Translations under genes and position numbers: made by a program
In this document: positions 19,124-28,633 of the stretch, in pieces
Position numbering within the stretch: position 1 is the stretch's first letter
Layout: the number at the start of each line of letters is the position of its first letter
Notes under the pieces: model-generated
What the model was told of the DNA's origin: nothing
The model's database searches: none
The model's input: only the letters and a program-made list of their open reading frames with translations
DNA from: Candidatus Zhuqueibacterota bacterium
GTDB lineage: Bacteria > Zhuqueibacterota > Zhuqueibacteria > Oceanimicrobiales > Oceanimicrobiaceae
Direction of reading: 5' to 3'
DNA: 64,000 nt
Assembly: GCA_029262055.1 (NCBI GenBank)
Contig: JAJDAD010000023.1
Location: forward strand, 62,001-126,000

Positions 19124-20065
19124 CTACTCCTGTGAGCTTTCGCCCTGACTCAAACCGCTTAGCAAGTACAGAATCGCCATGCGCACCGCGACTCCGTTGG
19201 TCACCTGATTAAGAATAAGGGCACAATCGCTGTCTGCCAACTCACTCTCTATTTCGACGCCACGATTGATGGGGCCCGGGTGCAAAATCGTAATGTCTTT
19301 TTTTGCCCGCTCAAGACGAGCCCTGGTCACCCCGAACAGGTTGTGATATTCCCGAACGGTGGAAAAAAGACCTCTCTGTTGCCGCTCCAATTGAATCCGG
19401 AGGACATTCAGCACGTCGGCCCATTCGATTGCGTCATCTATATTGTAAAAAACCTCTCCACCCCATTGTTCAGCCTGGAGCGGCATGAAGGTCGCTGGCC
19501 CGCAGAGTGCAACCTTGGCCCCCAATGCCTGCAGCCCGTAGATATTGGAGCGGGCGACACGACTGTGAGCAATGTCGCCGACAATCGCAACTTTGAGGTC
19601 CTTGAGATCCCCGAATTTCTCCTGCAGGGTCATGAGATCCAGCAGGCCCTGAGTCGGGTGCTCATGCTGCCCGTCTCCGGCATTGATGATATGCGCATCG
19701 ACACACCGGGTCAAAAAATGCGGTGCGCCGGCAGCACCGTGCCGGATTACGACCATATCGATTTTCATCGCTTCAATGTTGCGGGCAGTGTCGCGCAAGG
19801 TTTCACCCTTGGCCACTGAAGATCCCGATGCTGAAAAATTCACTGAGTCCGCCGACAATCTCTTTTCGGCGAGCTCAAACGAAATTCGGGTTCTGGTAGA
19901 ATTTTCAAAAAACAAATTGACGATGGTCTTGCCGCGGAGCGTGGGGACTTTGGGAATCGGGCGGGAAAGGACCTCTTTAAACGACTTTGCGGCATCCAAA
20001 ATATAGCAGATTTCTTCTTTCGAACACTCCTCAAGCCCAAGCAGATGTTTTTTATTAAACTGCAC
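19124..20065 (-). CDS. pyrB: Aspartate carbamoyltransferase catalytic chain
   Basis: 313 residues. It joins carbamoyl phosphate and aspartate. The phosphate-binding signature is [19 protein letters not shown], and [14 protein letters not shown] and [17 protein letters not shown] are the expected later motifs. No regulatory chain gene (pyrI) is adjacent, fitting the class regulated through PyrR. Start and the pyrR stop abut with no gap. Confidence 0.96.
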   Translation of the reverse strand: MQFNKKHLLGLEECSKEEICYILDAAKSFKEVLSRPIPKVPTLRGKTIVNLFFENSTRTRISFELAEKRLSADSVNFSASGSSVAKGETLRDTARNIEAMKIDMVVIRHGAAGAPHFLTRCVDAHIINAGDGQHEHPTQGLLDLMTLQEKFGDLKDLKVAIVGDIAHSRVARSNIYGLQALGAKVALCGPATFMPLQAEQWGGEVFYNIDDAIEWADVLNVLRIQLERQQRGLFSTVREYHNLFGVTRARLERAKKDITILHPGPINRGVEIESELADSDCALILNQVTNGVAVRMAILYLLSGLSQGESSQE

Positions 20066-20617
20066 CTATTTTTCCTCGGTGGAATTGACCAGGAATACAC
20101 CGTCCTGGTCGTCGACCTCCTTAACTTTTACCTTTATTTCTTCCCCTTGAGAGGTCGGGATACTCTTTCCTATATAGTCGGCCCGGATAGGCAACTCCCG
20201 ATGGCCGCGGTCTACAAGCACGGCCAACTGGATTAAAGTTGGTCGTCCAACGTCTACGATTGCGTCCAGAGCGGCTCTTATGGTACGTCCGGTGTAAAGC
20301 ACATCATCCACAATGACCACTGTTTTGCCATCAATATTGAACTCTATCGCCGTCACCTGCACCTGCGGCTGCTTTATCTTCTGGAACACATCATCACGGT
20401 ACATTGTGACGTCCAGGACGCCCACCGGAAGCACTTTGCCGGTGATGTCCTTTATCGCTTCGTTCAGGCGATTGGCGAGCGGCAGTCCTCTTGTTCTCAA
20501 ACCGAGCAAAACCAGCTCATCCACACCGCGATTGCGCTCAACAAGCTCGTGCGCGATGCGCTTGATCGTGCGCTGCAACCCTTCAGGATCAATGATCTGT
20601 TTTTGAGAATGTAGCAT
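20066..20617 (-). CDS. pyrR: PyrR attenuation regulator / uracil phosphoribosyltransferase
   Basis: 183 residues. The PRPP-binding loop VVIVDDVLYTGRTIRAAL and the N-terminal IAHELVERNRGVDELVLLGL are diagnostic of PyrR. In Firmicutes and some other bacteria PyrR, when bound to UMP, binds a stem-loop in pyr leader RNA and promotes termination. Here the leader holds both a matching binding loop (20691-20708) and an intrinsic terminator (20632-20667), so the gene very likely regulates its own operon pyrRBC. Confidence 0.95.
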   Translation of the reverse strand: MLHSQKQIIDPEGLQRTIKRIAHELVERNRGVDELVLLGLRTRGLPLANRLNEAIKDITGKVLPVGVLDVTMYRDDVFQKIKQPQVQVTAIEFNIDGKTVVIVDDVLYTGRTIRAALDAIVDVGRPTLIQLAVLVDRGHRELPIRADYIGKSIPTSQGEEIKVKVKEVDDQDGVFLVNSTEEK

Positions 20618-20631
20618 TCACATGAGCCCAT

Positions 20632-20667
20632 AAAAAAACCTTCCCGCGTTGTACCCGCTAAAGAAGG
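20632..20667 (-). terminator. Attenuator terminator in the pyr leader
   Basis: On the minus strand CCTTC pairs with GAAGG, and GCG with CGC inside it, followed by seven T residues; it ends 14 bases before the pyrR ATG. Lying inside the leader rather than after a gene, it should be the regulated terminator of a PyrR attenuation switch. Confidence 0.8.
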
Positions 20668-20690
20668 CGACAGATTTCAACGAACCCTTT

Positions 20691-20708
20691 CCCACCTCTC
20701 CGGATGGG
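20691..20708 (-). promoter_or_regulatory. PyrR binding loop
   Basis: A CCCA/TGGG stem carries the loop TCCGGAGAGG on the minus strand. With the next base it matches the PyrR loop consensus UCCNGNGAGGY at every position. It lies between the promoter and the leader terminator, as required for an anti-antiterminator. Confidence 0.75.
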
Positions 20709-20733
20709 ATTAAAGGAGAGTTTACCGACTGAT

Positions 20734-20762
20734 ATTTTAGAGATTATTCAAGGAAGAGTCAA
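20734..20762 (-). promoter_or_regulatory. Sigma70-type promoter of pyrRBC
   Basis: Minus strand TTGACT (20757-20762), a 17-base spacer and TAAAAT (20734-20739). The predicted start near 20727 gives a leader of about 110 bases holding the PyrR loop and terminator. Confidence 0.75.
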
Positions 20763-20786
20763 GCAAAAACTGATACCATCGGGGAT

Positions 20787-21722
20787 TTAGTCGAGGATAT
20801 ATTCTTCCGGGTTTTGTGGGCGACCTTTGTGCCAGACTTCGTAATGCAGGTGGGGGCCGGTCGCACGACCGGTGTCTCCGGAATGACCCAGGAGGGCCCA
20901 GCGGTCGACTTTTTGGCCTTTCTTCACAGCTATCTTTGAAAGATGACCGTACAGGGTTTTGTACCCGAAGCCGTGGTTGATGATAACCACGCGACCGTAA
21001 CCGCGATTGACGCGGTACCGGTTTCGGGTAAACTCAACTACACCCGATGCGGCTGAGTATATTTTTGTCCCGCGCGGGGCGCGCAAATCAATCCCATAAT
21101 GATGCTTAACCCGCTTCATGAAGGGGTCGCTGCGACGGCCAAACTTATCCGTAATGAATGCACCTGTTATGGGTTTGATTGAAGGAATGTGCTCTATCTG
21201 GTTGTCTTGTTCGATGAATTTGTCCTTAATAATTGCCTGCACGTTCTTGGCTTTCTCAAACCTCTGCTCAAGCGCACGGAGATATTCCGACATGCGGGCG
21301 GAATCGTAATCAGCACCTGCGGGAAGTTCGCGGACGGCCAGACTGGTATTGTCGACTTCAGCGATTTCGACAGCATCTGTGCTTTCAGCGCCTGCACGCA
21401 GACCCGTCAGAATTTCTAGTTCCTCACTGTCCGCCTCGCTTGTGATCAACTTGCCGGTGTTCATGTCCGAGAGAGTCAGGTTGTTCGGTGGTAGCCGGAG
21501 AGAGCGATCTGCCATTGAGAACCCGGATGTGATCTTGGCTTGCGCCAGCTTGCTGCTGACAATTGTCGAGCTGACAAAGATTGTGGCAACGATTGCACTA
21601 GTCAAAAGCAAAACCGTTAGTAACTTCGTCACATTGAATTCAAACTGACGATAGTCGGTCTGTTCAGACGAGAACAAAACCAAACGCAATTTCGGCTGTC
21701 CGGACTTTCGATTCGGTCCCAT
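20787..21722 (-). CDS. Membrane-anchored M23 (LytM) peptidase
   Basis: 311 residues: a short basic N-terminus, a membrane helix (about 33-53, TVLLLTSAIVATIFVSSTIV), a helical, probably coiled-coil region (about 140-180), then an M23 domain. Zn ligands are visible in HHYGIDLRAPRGT (H, D) and GPHLHYEVWHKG (HxH). Such proteins cleave peptidoglycan crosslinks or activate amidases during division. With ligands intact it is likely active. No gene is obviously co-transcribed; 233 bases separate it from the barrel gene upstream. Confidence 0.88.
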   Translation of the reverse strand: MGPNRKSGQPKLRLVLFSSEQTDYRQFEFNVTKLLTVLLLTSAIVATIFVSSTIVSSKLAQAKITSGFSMADRSLRLPPNNLTLSDMNTGKLITSEADSEELEILTGLRAGAESTDAVEIAEVDNTSLAVRELPAGADYDSARMSEYLRALEQRFEKAKNVQAIIKDKFIEQDNQIEHIPSIKPITGAFITDKFGRRSDPFMKRVKHHYGIDLRAPRGTKIYSAASGVVEFTRNRYRVNRGYGRVVIINHGFGYKTLYGHLSKIAVKKGQKVDRWALLGHSGDTGRATGPHLHYEVWHKGRPQNPEEYILD

Positions 21723-21955
21723 ATTACCTGGAATGATGATAGAAACTATTTAAGAATTGTTATTTTGTGCCGAAGGTTTCCGCGAATACGGCAAATTTTG
21801 TTCCAGCCATGCAGCAAATCTGCCTGACATCATTGCGTAAAGTCGCAACTATTTGTATTATCAGGAGATAGTTATTACGCATGTCTCTGCAACAATGGCA
21901 ATGCCCTGATGCTTGCCGATCTAAAAGTGGCTTAAAATGATACATCGCTGACACA

Positions 21956-22837
21956 CTACCGGATACCTGTCTGGCTTATCCCGACAAAAAACGCAACATC
22001 ATCACTACTCTTTCCGGTCACCTCAAAGCTAAGGCGAACCCGGGCCGGCAACAGCACCTCAAACCCTGCCTGTGGTGAGACCAGCAGCCCACTCAGGTAC
22101 CTGGTTCCGCGCTGCGAGAGGGTTGAGCCATCCTGGCTCAAAGCCAAACTGTTTGATTGTATCTCCAGGCGGCTAATGTACTTCATATTCAGACCGGCAT
22201 GGACTGCCAAGAGTCCGGCTTGCTTGAGCAGCCCAAATCCCAAGTTGGCTTCACGCCAGTCGTACCTGAACTTCATGGTCTCAACCAGTTCAGTGCCTGC
22301 CACCGTCGCAAGGCGACTCCGGCTTGGCGTGCTGACAAATCGGAATGCTTTGCCGGTGACAAATGTGCTCAACCCAACATCCTCATTATGCCAGACTCTA
22401 TAAGTGATTCCGCCGCCATAGGCCGGATTGTAACGGTCGCTGAGCTCGGACTGCAGATTGCCGGGGAGTTCCAGCCTTACTTTTGTCAACCCCACCAGCA
22501 AGAAGACATCCACCCTTGCGGCAAGCCCATACCCCACCCGCAGCCAGGCACGAGGCGAAGTAGTCTTTATACCGCCGATGTCACGTCGGAAATACCCACC
22601 CAGCACGCCCAATGTGACCTGCCGATTTGTGTTCGAAAAGACCGGACCACCTACGGGTTGCGCCCTCAGGTCACTCGCGCCATAAAACATGCTCCACGCA
22701 ATTATGACTGGAAGACCGACTCTGCCGGCAAGTGTTGCCAGGATGCGTACAGACCTGTTGATCAAGGCAGGCTGTGGCGGTCTCACGGGCAGTTCCTTGC
22801 CCTCCTGTGCAGACCTCGGTTCTACAGGCATTTTCAT
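21956..22837 (-). CDS. Predicted outer-membrane or surface beta-rich protein
   Basis: 293 residues. A hydrophobic segment (about 40-58) followed by AQ suggests a signal peptide, with an unusually long N-terminal extension, so the true start may be internal. The mature part alternates polar and hydrophobic residues, as in small barrels (TLGVLGGYFRRDI, WLRVGYGLAARVDVFLLVGL, RVRLSFEVTG). No named domain is recognised. It follows the Big_1 lipoprotein gene by 17 bases and is probably co-transcribed with it and perhaps with the pilus genes upstream. Confidence 0.5.
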   Translation of the reverse strand: MKMPVEPRSAQEGKELPVRPPQPALINRSVRILATLAGRVGLPVIIAWSMFYGASDLRAQPVGGPVFSNTNRQVTLGVLGGYFRRDIGGIKTTSPRAWLRVGYGLAARVDVFLLVGLTKVRLELPGNLQSELSDRYNPAYGGGITYRVWHNEDVGLSTFVTGKAFRFVSTPSRSRLATVAGTELVETMKFRYDWREANLGFGLLKQAGLLAVHAGLNMKYISRLEIQSNSLALSQDGSTLSQRGTRYLSGLLVSPQAGFEVLLPARVRLSFEVTGKSSDDVAFFVGISQTGIR

Positions 22838-22854
22838 CGTTTCACTAAATCCGT

Positions 22855-25572
22855 TTAGTTAAGTCTCAAATGAATGGAGGGTGATGAGTTGACCACATTG
22901 CCGTTCCGGCTGGTGATCTGAATCGTGACCGGCGTGTTGGCTTCTTTCGCCTCCGAGTCATTCGGATCGATGTTGTTGGTTAGCATGACCTGATATCTGG
23001 TCTGCCCGGGATCGGCAGTGGTGATGCTTGACCAGGATAATTCGCCCGCACCTGACCGTGCTGCGATACTTGACCCGGGCACGATCGGGTTACCGTTTTC
23101 ATCATATACGTCAAAAGTAATAAGCGCGGACTGCCCGGGGCTTAGACCGGTGTCCGAAGTAGCAACAGTGAATACATCGATGAGCCCCGAGAACACCACG
23201 TTCGTGACCGCCCACACACGCGCCGAGCCACCGTTTGCGCCAATACCTTCGGTTACGGCAAGCACGCGCGTGATACCGTCATTCTCGGCCGTACCACCCA
23301 CGGAATTCACCACCTGTCCGCCTTCATAATCCGGAATCGGCCCCGGGATCACATTGGTCGGAAGACTGAACTCTGTGTGGTTCTCATTTGGATCAAAATA
23401 CGTGTTGTAATAGCGCGTGATATTGGGATACGGTTGCGCGCTGTGCAACGTAACCCTGACCACCCCTTCTTCATCCGTAAAACCCGTGTGCGTTGAAACA
23501 ATCCCTCCGGTCGTTGTGAAGAACACCGCTGTTCCCGGCGGCACCGGGTTATTGAACTTGTCGCCGACCACTGCCACAATCCTGACGGTATTGTTTACGA
23601 CATTCCAGCCAAATATGTTGAGGACTTTGCTGCCAACCGTCAGGTGGCTGGTGCTGCGGTCATTGACGTCTTCGATAAAGGGTGGGCCGGCAAAGACAAT
23701 GATCTCCGTCGAAATCGCGCGAACTTCCGGTTGCAACGGATTCGCGAGCGAATCCGTCACCTGGGCCATAATTCGCACGCTACCCGACCTTGTTCCGCTA
23801 TTGAGGGAAACCGCCGCTTGGCCGTTCAGGGTTGGAACCGGGAGTACGCTACTCAATGTCTCTCCGCCCCCGGGAGAAGAAAATATCGAAAAAACGACAT
23901 AGACACCATCGACGACAGGGTTGTTTTTGCTATCAACGACATTGGCCAGAACATTAACCGTCTGATTTCGGCCTGAGTCTTTTACACCCAGGTTATTTGG
24001 ATCGATTGTCAGCAAGACGCTATTCGGTGCGCCGGGACGCAGGTCGACACTCACACTCGCTGTGATTTCATTAACGGTAGCGGTTATGACCGCCGTGCCC
24101 GTCTGATTACTGGTAAATTGCGCAACGGCAACGCCGTCGGCAGTTTGAGCCGAAGGCGTAATATCACCGATTGTAGTGGCAAAGTCAACCTTTGTACCGT
24201 CCAAAACCAGATTACCTGCACTGTCTCGCACAAGGGCCGTTATCCTGGCCGACGTCTTGCCATCCGCTGCAATCGATGATGAGTCCGAAGACAAAACCAC
24301 GCTGCTAACTGCCCCGCGCGCATATACCACAGTGACTGTATCTGAGAGCTGCCCGGCGCGGACCAGAACCTGCACCGTATCTGGCCTCCCGCCGCTGGTC
24401 AAGGTACTCTGTGCGACCCCGGCGGTCGTCGATTGATTCCGATCGATGGTACCGGACCCGGAAGGAATCTCAAACGTCACGGGCAGGCCATCGGAGACCG
24501 GATTGTTGAATTGGTCAGACACCACTGCCGTAATGCGGGAAATGCTCTGGTTGTCGGCCAATATTACGGACGGAGAGGCGGACACGGACAGGCTGGTAGG
24601 TACGGACGGACCGAAATTCACCGTGGCGGTGTCAGACAGCGTTCCATAATGCGCTGTCACAGTCGAGGTGCCTGATTCGGTGGAGCTTTGCAAGGCCACT
24701 TGTGCGACGCCACTTCCGTCTGTCGAAGCTGAGTTCGGTATCGTTCCAAGGTCAGCACCGAATGCCAATTCTGCGTTGGAGATGGCTATGGTGCTCGTTC
24801 TCTCTTTCAGGACAACTCGTACGATTGCGGAGCTTGTGCCGTCTGCGACCAAAGTGCCGGGTGATACAGTAAGGGAAAAGTCAACCCCTTTCAGGAAGAC
24901 CTGTACGGTGGCTTCGGTTTCATTTGCCGTCGCACTGACCTGAGCAATCGCGTCTGTACGTGCCGCCGAGGACGTCAGGATTGCAGTCGCAAAGCCTGAA
25001 GAATCCGTCAGCGCATTTCCGGAAATTGTTCCTGCTGAAGTAGTAAAGGCAATGGGAACCCTCCCCAAAGCGGAACCGTCTTCAGCAAGCCACCGGGTCG
25101 ATATGAGCGCTGTGCTGGCCCCGTTGGCGAGCAGATCTGTTGCGGAACTCTCTATCGAAACGGCGCCGCCGCCAACATCTTTCACCGCTATACCTACCGT
25201 TCTGCTTTCGCTGCCGTGCAGGCCTGTCACCACAGCGGAAGTTGCCTGCTGGGAGGCCGTGAACAAGGTCCGCGCTATGCCCGCGCTGTCGGTAACGCTG
25301 CTGGCAGGTGAAACAACACCGCTGTTGGCCGAAAACTGAATGACTTCGCCCTGAACGGGCCTGCTGTTCTGGTCCAGCACCAGAGCGGTCACGAAAGCGC
25401 TTCCTCCCGGCGGAATAGATTCAGGAATGCTCTGCAGCCCGACAAATAGCATAAACGGTTGTCCGGAAGTCAATTCCGGTTCCAGCGGCGGGCTTTTTGA
25501 ACAGGTGGCTAGCGTAAGGCACAGGCTGATAAGGCATAACGCTTTCAGAAGTTTTAGGCAAATGCTGAGCAT
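22855..25572 (-). CDS. Lipoprotein of tandem Ig-like (Big_1/invasin-type) repeats
   Basis: 905 residues. The signal peptide ends in a lipobox (LATC at about residues 21-24). About eight Ig-like repeats of 80-100 residues follow, with the repeating pattern of VVSDQFNNPVSDGLPVTFEI, VRDSAGNLVLDGTKVDFAT and VVGDKFNNPVPPGTAVFFTT. Big_1 repeats build rigid adhesin stalks on cell surfaces. It sits directly downstream of the pilin cluster (156 bases from the PilX-like gene), so it may be a pilus-associated or surface adhesin; that link is inference. Confidence 0.8.
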   Translation of the reverse strand: MLSICLKLLKALCLISLCLTLATCSKSPPLEPELTSGQPFMLFVGLQSIPESIPPGGSAFVTALVLDQNSRPVQGEVIQFSANSGVVSPASSVTDSAGIARTLFTASQQATSAVVTGLHGSESRTVGIAVKDVGGGAVSIESSATDLLANGASTALISTRWLAEDGSALGRVPIAFTTSAGTISGNALTDSSGFATAILTSSAARTDAIAQVSATANETEATVQVFLKGVDFSLTVSPGTLVADGTSSAIVRVVLKERTSTIAISNAELAFGADLGTIPNSASTDGSGVAQVALQSSTESGTSTVTAHYGTLSDTATVNFGPSVPTSLSVSASPSVILADNQSISRITAVVSDQFNNPVSDGLPVTFEIPSGSGTIDRNQSTTAGVAQSTLTSGGRPDTVQVLVRAGQLSDTVTVVYARGAVSSVVLSSDSSSIAADGKTSARITALVRDSAGNLVLDGTKVDFATTIGDITPSAQTADGVAVAQFTSNQTGTAVITATVNEITASVSVDLRPGAPNSVLLTIDPNNLGVKDSGRNQTVNVLANVVDSKNNPVVDGVYVVFSIFSSPGGGETLSSVLPVPTLNGQAAVSLNSGTRSGSVRIMAQVTDSLANPLQPEVRAISTEIIVFAGPPFIEDVNDRSTSHLTVGSKVLNIFGWNVVNNTVRIVAVVGDKFNNPVPPGTAVFFTTTGGIVSTHTGFTDEEGVVRVTLHSAQPYPNITRYYNTYFDPNENHTEFSLPTNVIPGPIPDYEGGQVVNSVGGTAENDGITRVLAVTEGIGANGGSARVWAVTNVVFSGLIDVFTVATSDTGLSPGQSALITFDVYDENGNPIVPGSSIAARSGAGELSWSSITTADPGQTRYQVMLTNNIDPNDSEAKEANTPVTIQITSRNGNVVNSSPSIHLRLN

Positions 25573-25728
25573 CCGTTTCTCGTAAAATACATTTCTTGCA
25601 AGGACTCCGGGATTTGGAGCAAGTCTCTTCCTTTATCGACCTGCGCGCCATCGAAGTTTAAACAAAGAAAGACATTTTGGTAACGGGAAGTCGGGGGAGG
25701 ATAAAGGCGTGGCACCTTGGCGGGCCGA

Positions 25729-27030
25729 CTATTCGGTGATTTCTTTCCAATACTGAAAGTGGTATTGGCCGGTTGCCGGAAAATAGGACGGCGCTTGGTT
25801 GAGAAAACGGGAGTCGTAATGATAGTCCTTTTGGTAACCGGTCGTCCCATAGTACCCAAAGGTTCCAACCGGGCCACGCACCTTCTGGCTCAGCGAGCCC
25901 CAAATCGTGAGATTTCCTCGTGCAGAGCCCCAATAGTAGTTTTCGACTGTAAACGAATTCGCCAGGGCCAAAAGTGCACCATTGATGACAACATCATTGC
26001 GATTGGCCGAATTGTCGGCCACAATGATGTCCCTGTGCGACACAAGGCCCAACATATCCTGGCTGCTAGCAGTGGGCTTGCCATCAGAGTCGGAGTCGTG
26101 GTAGACAACGTCGTCTGTTATGGTGATGTCATCAGTTGCAATAACGGTTAGATTTCCTTGCAGCGTTCCCTCAATGCTGACATCGCCGTCAACGTAAAGA
26201 ATCCCATCCAGGTCATCTACGTTAGCTGTGGCGTTCTGAATATCGTAAACAAGCCCGGACCACCAGCTATAGTGCCACACATTGTACGTCAAAGTACCGT
26301 CGGCATGAAACTCGACACTGGCATGCTTACTAGATGTGGCATCTATTGTAAGAACAGGTGGGTCTGTGTTGGACTCCCAGTAATTGCCCATGACCTCTGC
26401 TTCTGTCGGAAACTGAACCTCTGGCACGCCGAGTTGGTAGCCATCCTGGAAATCGGGATTGAATGGTGAGCCTTCATTGAATGAATTGGCGCTGCTGGTT
26501 ACTTTCCCCATGAAAACCGGATCAGCGACGATGGAGATCATGTCGTTGCTGTGGATAGGACCCTCTATAAGATCGCCGGAATTGAACCAGATAGTGCCAC
26601 CTTCATCTCCTGTCAGGTAAGCATAGCGATTAAAGGTCGTGGTTTGCGTCAGTATTTCCAGCTTTCTCTCAATATCCGCCACACGACCAACCGAGACAAT
26701 CTTATACTGTTTGAGATAAGTGTTAGTGTTGTTGTCATCCGGGTCGATCGTGACCGTGTAGGTTCCGGCGCCGGCGGCCACGCCATTGTAGTGCACGAAG
26801 GCATCAGTACCTCCCGGCGACGGGTCCTGAAACCTGAGCCAGTTGTAGGCCAATTCGATTCCACTCTCAGCAAGCCAGAAGGCTTGTGTCGATTGCAGGT
26901 AGGAAACCGTGGTCCGCGACTCCATCACCACTGTTGCCACGGTGGCATAACCGATCATGGTCACCAAAGTACCCACCATGACAGCCATTACAAGAGAGAG
27001 GCCGCGTTGATTATCTAGAAGATTCCCCAT
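25729..27030 (-). CDS. PilX-like minor pilin assembly protein
   Basis: 433 residues. The N-terminus (RGLSLVMAVMVGTLVTMIGY, then SRTTVSYLQSTQAFWLAESGIELAY) matches PilX/GspK-type proteins, which carry a hydrophobic helix and an LAESGIE box but a degenerate cleavage site. The remainder is a long beta-rich region with repeated DDITITDDVVYHDSD-like segments, typical of large minor pilins in this phylogenetic neighbourhood. It is last in a run of four minor pilin genes and starts 11 bases after the previous stop. Confidence 0.7.
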   Translation of the reverse strand: MGNLLDNQRGLSLVMAVMVGTLVTMIGYATVATVVMESRTTVSYLQSTQAFWLAESGIELAYNWLRFQDPSPGGTDAFVHYNGVAAGAGTYTVTIDPDDNNTNTYLKQYKIVSVGRVADIERKLEILTQTTTFNRYAYLTGDEGGTIWFNSGDLIEGPIHSNDMISIVADPVFMGKVTSSANSFNEGSPFNPDFQDGYQLGVPEVQFPTEAEVMGNYWESNTDPPVLTIDATSSKHASVEFHADGTLTYNVWHYSWWSGLVYDIQNATANVDDLDGILYVDGDVSIEGTLQGNLTVIATDDITITDDVVYHDSDSDGKPTASSQDMLGLVSHRDIIVADNSANRNDVVINGALLALANSFTVENYYWGSARGNLTIWGSLSQKVRGPVGTFGYYGTTGYQKDYHYDSRFLNQAPSYFPATGQYHFQYWKEITE

Positions 27031-27041
27031 CGGTTGTAGAC

Positions 27042-27482
27042 CTAGTAGTTTGCCAGCAAAGCAACCAAAATACAGTCGGCGATGCTGCTGTGACTTACGA
27101 CAACCTCAACTTTCTTGTGGTCGGTATAGGTGGTAATGTTAACAGAACGCGTAAAGCCCGGATATCCCTCTATGGTGCTTTCCGTGGAGTAGTTGCCGGC
27201 TGCGATATGTGCATAGCCCAGGCTTTTCTTGTCAGATAAAATCCGTTCCATCTTCTCATTAGCCAGGCTGGTGGCGGACGTTACCACTTCGGTACTGAAA
27301 CTGCTGGTCACGCTCTCTGACGTCATGTTGACAGCAGCAAAAAAGACGATGCTGGAAAAAACGATAACCAGGATCACTTCGACCAGCGTGAATCCACGTT
27401 GGTCGAGGTTAAACCATCGCTTAACTGAGGAACGGCCGGCCCGGGTGCCGTTCGGAAAATGGTTGTCAGTTCGTAATCTCAA
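27042..27482 (-). CDS. Type IV pseudopilin (PilV-like)
   Basis: 146 residues with the prepilin signature QRGFTLVEVILVIVFSSIVF; the peptidase would cut after Gly, leaving Phe1 and Glu5. The leader is long (29 residues). Its start overlaps the previous gene's stop as ATGA, so translation is coupled. The C-terminus is a short globular part. Probably a minor tip pilin processed by the prepilin peptidase at 35884-36669. Confidence 0.85.
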   Translation of the reverse strand: MRLRTDNHFPNGTRAGRSSVKRWFNLDQRGFTLVEVILVIVFSSIVFFAAVNMTSESVTSSFSTEVVTSATSLANEKMERILSDKKSLGYAHIAAGNYSTESTIEGYPGFTRSVNITTYTDHKKVEVVVSHSSIADCILVALLANY

Positions 27483-28021
27483 AAATTCCTCGGCGTTACA
27501 CTGATTTGTGTTTGCACACTTTGACTACCAAAAGTAGTGGTAAGCTCAAGGCTTATGGTTCGTATCGTTGTGAGGTCGGCAATCGGATGGGAAAGTTGCG
27601 TGCCGTTGTCATTGAGATAGGTCATCTGGAAGGCTGTCACATTGTCGGCAAGCGGATCTCCGTTGCGAAAAAGCTTGGGGCTGGTGTGCTTATAATTTAT
27701 GGTCAAGCCGTTGATATCCGCAAATCGCAACGAGTCCGCACTAGCTTGAAAAATGCTGTCCGCAGATACGACTTGTCTTATCTCGCGTGACATGAGTTGC
27801 AGGGCAAACCTGCCATTCTTACCGGCCTGGCCACGGCTGGTCACAATCTCATAAGCGTTGATTTCATAGTAGAGGATGTTCGCAACAAAACCGGCCAGCA
27901 TTCCCGTGAGGGCGATGACCATCACCAGCTCTACCAGAGTCATCCCCTTCTGCGAAATCCTGTCTTCAACGCTCTTTGTGCGAAATGGTGGGGGCATTTT
28001 TTCGCCCAACATGAAAGTCAC
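27479..28021 (-). CDS. Type IV pseudopilin (PilW/PulJ-like)
   Basis: 180 residues with the signature QKGMTLVELVMVIALTGML. Met replaces Phe at mature position 1; Glu5 is conserved. The next helix and the segment GRFALQLMSREIRQVVSADS resemble PilW/GspJ-type minor pseudopilins. It sits between a GspH-like and a PilV-like gene, the usual minor pilin order, and overlaps the latter by four bases. Confidence 0.83.
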   Translation of the reverse strand: MTFMLGEKMPPPFRTKSVEDRISQKGMTLVELVMVIALTGMLAGFVANILYYEINAYEIVTSRGQAGKNGRFALQLMSREIRQVVSADSIFQASADSLRFADINGLTINYKHTSPKLFRNGDPLADNVTAFQMTYLNDNGTQLSHPIADLTTIRTISLELTTTFGSQSVQTQISVTPRNF

Positions 28022-28061
28022 AGTGCGGTTTTGGACTGGCCAGAGAAGACAAACAAGCCTG

Positions 28062-28553
28062 TTACGGCGACTCGGTACTCAGCAATCCGGTGCCGGCAGT
28101 CACCCAAACCCCTTTGCCGTTGTTCAGCGTGACAACGTTCTTAGTCCCACTGAAAGCCACACCGCCGTTCAAAGGCAAGCCGCTTCGATTAAAGTCCAGC
28201 CGGCCACCTGTGAAACCGGTCGAGGCAATCTGGATCGCCTGATACTCATGACTGCCAAAGGCCACGACGAAATCGCTGCCTCCGAACGGATTCTTTATGT
28301 AAGTATCATCGGCCCATTTCAAGTAATACCGATTCTGGCTTTGGTCAATATAGACTCTTGTGCCTTGTCCACCCGTAGTAGCCAGGTCGCGCGCGTACTG
28401 AATGTCACTCAGAATCTTCTTGAGCGCGATGTCCGACTGCACTGCCGTACCGCTTTCATTAAATCTGGCCACTGCAAAAAAAGACACGATCCCAAGAATC
28501 GCTATTACCGCAATTATCTCAACTAGCGTGAATCCTTCCTGGCGTTTCGTCAT
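28062..28553 (-). CDS. Type IV pseudopilin (GspH/FimT-like)
   Basis: 163 residues with a short leader and the signature QEGFTLVEIIAVIAILGIVSF. The helix continues into DIALKKILSDIQYARDLATT, and the C-terminal domain contains VAFSGTKNVVTLNNGKGVWV, similar to GspH/FimT minor pseudopilins. It lies 80 bases downstream of the major pilin gene; transcripts probably begin at the sigma54-type promoter at 29030-29047. Confidence 0.85.
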   Translation of the reverse strand: MTKRQEGFTLVEIIAVIAILGIVSFFAVARFNESGTAVQSDIALKKILSDIQYARDLATTGGQGTRVYIDQSQNRYYLKWADDTYIKNPFGGSDFVVAFGSHEYQAIQIASTGFTGGRLDFNRSGLPLNGGVAFSGTKNVVTLNNGKGVWVTAGTGLLSTESP

Positions 28554-28633
28554 GTTCTTAACCCGGTCTTACGAAAAAGGGAGGCCATAGCAGACCTCCC
28601 TTTCCTGAACATCCGAAAGTCAGATATTGCTTA

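Noticed and set aside
25573-25728. c-di-GMP (GEMM-type) riboswitch before the Big_1 lipoprotein
   Set aside because: The conserved GEMM core pattern could not be matched in the 156-base leader.
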